Shown one piece after another: positions 21,818 through 25,767 of a stretch of DNA of 25,767 bases. The stretch comes from WHSM01 sp050701635. Lineage in GTDB: Bacteria; Actinomycetota; Actinomycetes; Mycobacteriales; Micromonosporaceae. The position numbers were made by a program, and so were the translations under genes. Under the pieces are notes generated by a model. The model did no database searches and was not told the DNA's origin. It saw only the letters and a list, made by a program, of their open reading frames with translations. The stretch's first letter is position 1; every line of letters begins with the position of its first letter. The stretch lies in the NCBI GenBank assembly GCA_050701635.1, contig JBOGDF010000026.1:1-25767 (forward strand), written 5' to 3'.

Positions 21818-22444
21818 TCAGTCGCGACCCGCGCGCGGCACCGGAGCCGACCACTTTCGATACAACGCGAGCACGCGTACGCCGAAAACCAGCGCGGCGG
21901 CGCCGATCGCGGCCACCGGCCGGGACAGTGACGCGGCCGACGCGGCGGCCACCGCGACCGCGCCGAGCAGCGCCGCGACGGCGTAGATCTCGCGGCGCAG
22001 CACCACCGGGATCTCGCCGGTGAGCAGGTCACGGCCGAGGCCGCCGCCGATCCCGGTGATCATGCCGACGATGCAGGCGCCGAACGGGGGGACCCCGGCG
22101 TCGAGCGCCTTCAGGGTGCCGACCACGGTGAACAGCCCGAGCCCGGCGGCGTCCAGCAGCAGCATCAGCTTGCGCAGCCGCCCCAGCTGGGGATGCAGGT
22201 AGAACACCAGCAGCGCGGCGAGCGCCGCCACGGTGACGTACGGCCAGGCCACGAACGCCAGCGGCGGTACGGCACCGATCACCAGGTCGCGGATCACGCC
22301 GCCGCCGAGCGCGGCGACCACACCGACGAACGCGACGCCGAACAGGTCCAGCCGCTTCGCCACCCCCGCAGAGGCGCCGGACGCGGCGAACACCGCCACC
22401 CCGACCAGGTCGAGGACGGCGAGCAGCGCGAAGAACCCGCTCAG
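21818..22444 (-). CDS. TRIC/UPF0126 family membrane protein
   Basis: The family (YicG/UPF0126, trimeric intracellular cation channel-like, also called glycine transporter in some bacteria) has two repeats of three membrane helices, with a GG(V/G)xxD glycine motif in each. Here LGGGVIRDLVIG and GIGGGLGRDLLTGEIP are both present. The frame gives about 208 residues if it starts at CTG 22444, the length expected for the family. That CTG overlaps the stop of the DUF3039 gene (CTGA), so translation is probably coupled. No ATG or TTG is near; a GTG at 22492 would add 16 residues of unlike sequence. The ion or solute is not known. Confidence 0.85.
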   Translation of the reverse strand: MSGFFALLAVLDLVGVAVFAASGASAGVAKRLDLFGVAFVGVVAALGGGVIRDLVIGAVPPLAFVAWPYVTVAALAALLVFYLHPQLGRLRKLMLLLDAAGLGLFTVVGTLKALDAGVPPFGACIVGMITGIGGGLGRDLLTGEIPVVLRREIYAVAALLGAVAVAAASAASLSRPVAAIGAAALVFGVRVLALYRKWSAPVPRAGRD

Positions 22445-22677
22445 CCTTCGCCGTCCGGGCCGTCGGGCATCGACTCGAAGATCTCCTTGCACACCGGGCA
22501 CACCGGCGAGCCCGGCTTCGCCGCCTTGGTCACCGGGAACACCGCGCCGCACAGCGCGTACACCACGGTGCCCATTACGGCGCTCTCGGTAATCTTCTCC
22601 TTGCGTACGTAGTGGAACATCTCGGGACCGGTGTCGGCGTCCTTGGTCTCCGGCCGTACGTCAGTCTGCGTGCTCAT
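22441..22677 (-). CDS. DUF3039 zinc-ribbon-type protein
   Basis: This 78-residue protein matches DUF3039. It has CGAVFPVT (Cys43) and CPVC (60-63) in its second half, with HYVRKEKITESAVMGT (22-37) ahead; His22 and the three Cys could bind zinc. The function is unknown. The ATG at 22677 has GGAGG about 12 bases upstream, a rather long spacing. Its stop overlaps the start of the TRIC gene by four bases, so the two form a unit. It diverges from the HhH-GPD gene with a gap of about 60 bases. Confidence 0.88.
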   Translation of the reverse strand: MSTQTDVRPETKDADTGPEMFHYVRKEKITESAVMGTVVYALCGAVFPVTKAAKPGSPVCPVCKEIFESMPDGPDGEG

Positions 22678-22725
22678 CTGTCTCGCGCACCTCCAGCCCA
22701 CCAGTGTGGCAGGCGCGACAGGTCG

Positions 22726-22731
22726 TAGGCT
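22726..22731 (+). promoter_or_regulatory. putative -10 box (TAGGCT) of the HhH-GPD gene
   Basis: TAGGCT matches TANNNT and ends 6 bases before the ATG at 22738, again the spacing for a leaderless mRNA. No Shine-Dalgarno sequence is clear between box and ATG. Confidence 0.4.
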
Positions 22732-22737
22732 GGCGGT

Positions 22738-23319
22738 ATGAGCCGTGACCTGTGCCTTGCCCAGAATCCGGACGCCGACAAGTTGCTCGCCGCCAGCCCG
22801 CTGGCGCAGCTGGTCGGGATGCTGCTCGATCAGCAGGTGCCGATGGAGAAGGCGTTCTCCGGGCCGTACGTGCTGGCGCAGCGGCTGGGCCACGAGCCCA
22901 CCGCCGACGAGATCGCCGGGTACGACACCGACGCGCTGGTGGAGCTGTTCACCCGTACCCCCGCGATCCACCGGTTTCCGGGTGCGATGGCGAAGCGGGT
23001 GCAGGAGCTGTGCCGCTACCTGCGCGACCACTACGACGGCGACGCCGAGGCGGTGTGGCGCGGCGTACCGACCGGGGCGGAGCTGTTCAAACGGCTCAGG
23101 ACCCTCCCCGGGTACGGCGAGCAGAAGGCCAAGATCTTCGTCGCGCTGCTCGGCAAGCAGTTGGGCGTACGCCCGGAAGGCTGGCGGGAGGCCGCCGGTG
23201 CGTACGGCGAGGACGGCTCGACCCGCTCGGTCGCCGACGTGGTGGACGAGGAGTCGCTGCTGAAGGTGCGCGAGTTCAAGCGGGCGGCGAAACAGGCCGC
23301 GAAGGCCGGCGCATCCTGA
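22738..23319 (+). CDS. HhH-GPD type base-excision repair-like protein
   Basis: This 193-residue protein resembles the helix-hairpin-helix GPD superfamily (endonuclease III, MutY, AlkA). It has MLLDQQVPMEKA (28-39), the usual Gln-rich entry helix, and the hairpin LRTLPGYGEQKAKIFVALLG (120-139). The late STRSVADVVD segment may carry the catalytic Asp, but I cannot assign it safely. Only two cysteines (6 and 92) are present, so the iron-sulfur loop of endonuclease III is missing, as in several actinobacterial annotations of a HhH-GPD repair protein. Length is a little short of the family. The DNA lesion is unknown. Its stop overlaps the next gene by one base (TGATG). The start has no clear ribosome binding site. 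Confidence 0.85.
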   Translation: MSRDLCLAQNPDADKLLAASPLAQLVGMLLDQQVPMEKAFSGPYVLAQRLGHEPTADEIAGYDTDALVELFTRTPAIHRFPGAMAKRVQELCRYLRDHYDGDAEAVWRGVPTGAELFKRLRTLPGYGEQKAKIFVALLGKQLGVRPEGWREAAGAYGEDGSTRSVADVVDEESLLKVREFKRAAKQAAKAGAS

Positions 23320-23711
23320 TGCGCCCGCAGCGCGGCGACCGGCGGCGCGACGTCAACCTCATCACCGACGCCGAGCGCAGCCAGGACGAGCAGCTGCGTT
23401 CCCGCCAGATCCGGTACGCCTCGATGATGGGGATCCGGATCGTCTGCCTGATCATCGCCGGGGTGCTGGTGTCGGTGCAGGCGCCGATGCTGTGGCTGTG
23501 GGTGCCGCTGTGCGTGGTCGGGATGGTGGCGCTGCCGTGGATGGCGGTGCTGATCGCCAACGACCGGCCGCCGAAGGAACGCCACCGGTTCACCGCCATG
23601 CTGCGCGGCCGCCGCAAGCGCGCCGAGGATCCGGCGCTGTCGGGTGAGGCCACCGAGGGGCGTACCGCGATCTCCGCCACCGAACACCGCGTCATCGACG
23701 CCGAGCCGTAG
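23319..23711 (+). CDS. DUF3099 membrane protein
   Basis: This 130-residue protein starts MRPQRGDRRRDVNLITDAERSQDEQL and has two membrane segments (about 38-55 and 60-80) joined by a short PMLWLW turn. A basic tail follows (RHRFTAMLRGRRKRAEDP) and an acidic end. This is the DUF3099 layout, which is actinobacterial. The function is not known. The ATG sits inside the stop of the HhH-GPD gene, so the two are translationally coupled. The unrelated nature of the two proteins suggests shared expression rather than a complex. Confidence 0.87.
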   Translation: MRPQRGDRRRDVNLITDAERSQDEQLRSRQIRYASMMGIRIVCLIIAGVLVSVQAPMLWLWVPLCVVGMVALPWMAVLIANDRPPKERHRFTAMLRGRRKRAEDPALSGEATEGRTAISATEHRVIDAEP

Positions 23712-23721
23712 CGACCCGCCG

Positions 23722-24090
23722 ATGCTGTCGATCGGGACCACCGTGATGGGCGTGTCCGACGTACGCCGAGCGGCCGCATTCTGGATGCGGGCGCTCGGCT
23801 ACCTCCCGCGCGACGAGATCGAAGACGACTGGGTGGTGCTGGTGCCGCCGGACGGGCGGCCCGGGGCCCGGCTCGCCCTCGGGCTGAGCGACACGCCGCT
23901 GCAGGAACACCCCCGGCTCCACCTCGACCTGTACGCCGGCGACGCCGCCGACCAGGCCGCCGAGGTGGAGCGCCTGATCGGGCTCGGCGCGCAGCGCGTC
24001 GACTGGGACTCGTACCCGGAGAATCCCGACTTCATCGTGCTCGCCGACACCGAAGGCAACCGCTTCTGCGTGATCAACACCCGGCCCTAG
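23722..24090 (+). CDS. VOC-superfamily protein (glyoxalase/bleomycin-resistance fold)
   Basis: The 122 residues show the beta-alpha-beta-beta-beta units of the vicinal oxygen chelate fold. The first unit is SIGTTVMGVSDVRRAAAFWMRALGY and the second starts at HLHLDLYAGDAADQAAEVERLIGLGAQ. The end is DFIVLADTEGNRFCVI, the usual final strand (here with Cys after Phe). Many VOC proteins of this type bind a metal or a small ligand; which one cannot be told. I chose the ATG at 23722, ten bases after DUF3099; the upstream codons lie inside that gene. It is likely co-transcribed with the two genes before it. Confidence 0.88.
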   Translation: MLSIGTTVMGVSDVRRAAAFWMRALGYLPRDEIEDDWVVLVPPDGRPGARLALGLSDTPLQEHPRLHLDLYAGDAADQAAEVERLIGLGAQRVDWDSYPENPDFIVLADTEGNRFCVINTRP

Positions 24091-24147
24091 CCCGAGGTGC
24101 CTACAAATCCGCTACGCCGCAGCTCGGCGCCGTGACAGGGTGACTCC

Positions 24148-25077
24148 GTGCTGCGGGAGATCGCCTGCGACGAGTCGGGCTACGAGGGCGAGAAGCTGGT
24201 CGGCGGCACCACCGACGTGTTCGCGCATGCCAGCGTACGGCTGGAGGGCGGAGCGGCGAACGAGTGCGTCCAGGAGCTGCGGCGCCGGATCCGGTCCCCG
24301 GCGACGGAGTACAAGGCGAACCACGTACTGCGGGGCAAGCACCGCGCCACGCTGATCTGGCTGCTCGGTCCATCCGGACCGCTGTACGGCACGGCCCGGG
24401 TACAGCTGGTGGACAAGGCGTACTTCCTGATCGGCGGGGTGGTCGAGGTGCTGCTCACCGACGGCGACGCGGCCGCGTTCTACCGGGCGGGCCGGCGGTT
24501 GCCCGATCCCGCGCCGTGGCAGGCGTTCCTGGCCGCGTCGAACACGCTGCTGCGTACCAAGCACCGGCTGGAAGGGTGGTCGGTGGACGCCTTCCTGTAC
24601 GCCGTTGACGCGCTGCGCGGCGCCGGCCTGGCCGGTGACGTCCTGGACCGGCTGCGGGGGGCCGGGCCGCGCGCGGAGGCGTACCGGGCGGGGCTGCCGG
24701 ACGGCGAGCTTCCCCGGCTGGATCCGCTGCTGCCGGCGATCCTGCGTACCGCGGCGCACTGGAGCGACGGCGGTACGCCGGTGTCGATCGTCCACGATCG
24801 ACAGAACGCGCTGTCGGCGTCCCGGATCGCGCAGCTCACCGCCACCGGCCGGCTGGCCGGGCTGCGGCTGGTCGCCTCGTACGACGACGCACGGGTGCAG
24901 ATGGCGGACTTCCTGGCCGGGGTGGCCCGGCGGCTGGCTTCCGACCAGCTCAACGGTCGCGGCGACGCGGAGCTCACCGAGCTGCTGCGGCCATACGTGG
25001 CCGAGGACTCGATCTGGGGCGACCCGGACACGTGGTCGCTGCTGGCGCCTACTCCGGCCGCGCCCCCGCCCGGCTGA
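24148..25077 (+). CDS. DUF3800-like protein, probable RNase H-fold nuclease
   Basis: This 309-residue protein opens with ACDESGYEGEKL; Asp8-Glu9-Ser10-Gly11 is the DESG signature of DUF3800, thought to have an RNase H-like fold. The other family features are a conserved HD (about 216-217, SIVHDRQ) and a late ARVQMADFLAGVARR (about 249-261), where Asp254 would complete the acidic site. The family is linked to phage and defence islands in some genomes, but here it lies alone in a housekeeping setting, so no system is proposed. The start is GTG 24148, with AGGGTGA upstream. Its end overlaps the convergent kinase gene by 29 bases. Confidence 0.75.
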   Translation: MLREIACDESGYEGEKLVGGTTDVFAHASVRLEGGAANECVQELRRRIRSPATEYKANHVLRGKHRATLIWLLGPSGPLYGTARVQLVDKAYFLIGGVVEVLLTDGDAAAFYRAGRRLPDPAPWQAFLAASNTLLRTKHRLEGWSVDAFLYAVDALRGAGLAGDVLDRLRGAGPRAEAYRAGLPDGELPRLDPLLPAILRTAAHWSDGGTPVSIVHDRQNALSASRIAQLTATGRLAGLRLVASYDDARVQMADFLAGVARRLASDQLNGRGDAELTELLRPYVAEDSIWGDPDTWSLLAPTPAAPPPG

Positions 25078-25767
25078 CCGCGTCGGCGGCGAGCGCGGCC
25101 GCGGCGGTCAGCATCGGTGACGGTGCCACACCGGCGAGCCAGGCGTGCAGCGCGCCCGCGGCGAACGCGTCTCCGGCGCCGGTGACGTCGCGTACCTCCG
25201 CCGGCGCGGCGGGCACCGCGACGACGCCGTCGCCGTCGGACCACAGCGCGCCGTCCGGGCCGAGCTTGACGATCGCCTGCCGCGCCACGCCGGCCAGCTG
25301 ACGCGCCGCCTCATCAGGCGGTAGGTCGCCGCACAGCACCCGCGCCTCGTCCCGGTTGGCGAACAGCAGGTCGGCACCCCGTACCCACGACAGGAATTCC
25401 GCGGCACCCACCCGCCGCAACGGGCCGGCGGACGCCGCGTCGACACTCACCGTCAGCCCGGCCGCGCGGGCTGCCACGACGGCGTGCCTGCCGGCCGCCC
25501 GGGTCCGTGCCTCCAGGAGCGGATAACCCGACAGATGGAGGTGTACGCCGTCCGGCGCACCGCGCAGCCCCCGGTCGACATCGTCCGGCGCCAGCAGCGT
25601 GTTGGCGCCGCGGTCACAGAGCATGCTGCGTTCGGCGCCGGTCGCGATCACCACGACGGTGCCGGTAGCGACCTGGTGCCGGGTGACCGCGCAGCGTACG
25701 CCGGCCGCCTCCAGCTCCGCGAGCCGCTGCTCGCCGGCGAGGTCCGCCCCGACCGCGGCCACCAGGG
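25049..25767 (-). CDS. PfkB-family carbohydrate kinase, 5' end outside the window
   Basis: The last 239 residues of a ribokinase-like (PfkB) kinase are present; the 5' end lies beyond the window. Visible parts are an early LVAAVGADLAGEQR, the region near ADLLFANRDEARVLCG, and the phosphate-site motif DVTGAGDAFAAG, whose Asp is the catalytic base. A loose C-terminal helix follows. The substrate is not clear: ribose, adenosine, pseudouridine and fructose-phosphate kinases share this fold. The frame continues through the GTG at 25762, which is internal and not a start. It faces the DUF3800-like gene and overlaps it by 29 bases. Confidence 0.87.
   Translation of the reverse strand, partial: LVAAVGADLAGEQRLAELEAAGVRCAVTRHQVATGTVVVIATGAERSMLCDRGANTLLAPDDVDRGLRGAPDGVHLHLSGYPLLEARTRAAGRHAVVAARAAGLTVSVDAASAGPLRRVGAAEFLSWVRGADLLFANRDEARVLCGDLPPDEAARQLAGVARQAIVKLGPDGALWSDGDGVVAVPAAPAEVRDVTGAGDAFAAGALHAWLAGVAPSPMLTAAAALAADAVSRAGARPE

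Noticed and set aside
24148..25767. defence or toxin-antitoxin system around the DUF3800-like gene
   Set aside because: The neighbours are a VOC protein and a PfkB kinase, with no partner gene or phage-related signal.

Overview
The window is high-GC DNA (about 72% in a line counted inside dxs) with many GTG and some TTG starts, 1- and 4-base gene overlaps and dense coding. Protein types restricted to or typical of Actinobacteria (DUF3093, DUF3159, DUF3710, DUF4193, DUF3039, DUF3099, an HrdB/SigA-type sigma factor) point to an actinomycete. The style of the sequence suggests Micromonosporaceae, which is an inference. It is ordinary chromosome, not an integrated element. No rRNA, tRNA, CRISPR array or full-length transposase was seen.

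Layout. 1-650: a pentapeptide-repeat protein of lower GC. 671-3389: dxs (isoprenoid precursor synthesis) divergent from a short-chain dehydrogenase. 3441-6974: a small unrecognised Cys-containing protein, then a complete frdABCD quinol:fumarate reductase of the E. coli type. 6939-11732: a minus-strand pair (TRAM/SPOUT-unrelated RNA 5-methyluridine-type methyltransferase and a KimA-like potassium permease of the APC superfamily) divergent from two TrkA/RCK genes, together a probable potassium uptake and control unit.

11737-19367 is a conserved actinobacterial block ending in the principal sigma factor: DUF3159, OB-fold protein, DUF3710, dut, DUF3093, a membrane-associated unknown, DUF4193, a LytR_C (Cei-like) envelope protein, inositol monophosphatase, sigA. 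From memory, the order matches M. tuberculosis Rv2689c-Rv2703, with some genes lost or gained. Between the DUF3710 and OB-fold genes sits a 164-bp non-coding element with terminal inverted repeats, a TA duplication and a perfect internal hairpin. It looks like a MITE and is the clearest mobile-DNA signal here.

19635-25767: a small zinc-ribbon protein with a strong terminator, a DEAH-type helicase, a TRIC/UPF0126 membrane protein coupled to DUF3039, an HhH-GPD repair-type protein coupled to DUF3099, a VOC protein, a DUF3800-like putative nuclease, and a PfkB kinase cut by the window end.

The points most worth following are the MITE, a 10-bp-arm palindrome upstream of the Cei-like gene, the KimA-TrkA-TrkA arrangement, several start codons sitting 6-8 bases after a TANNNT box (probable leaderless transcripts), and the missing conventional start for the TRIC protein. 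I did not find a convincing new multi-gene defence or biosynthetic system.
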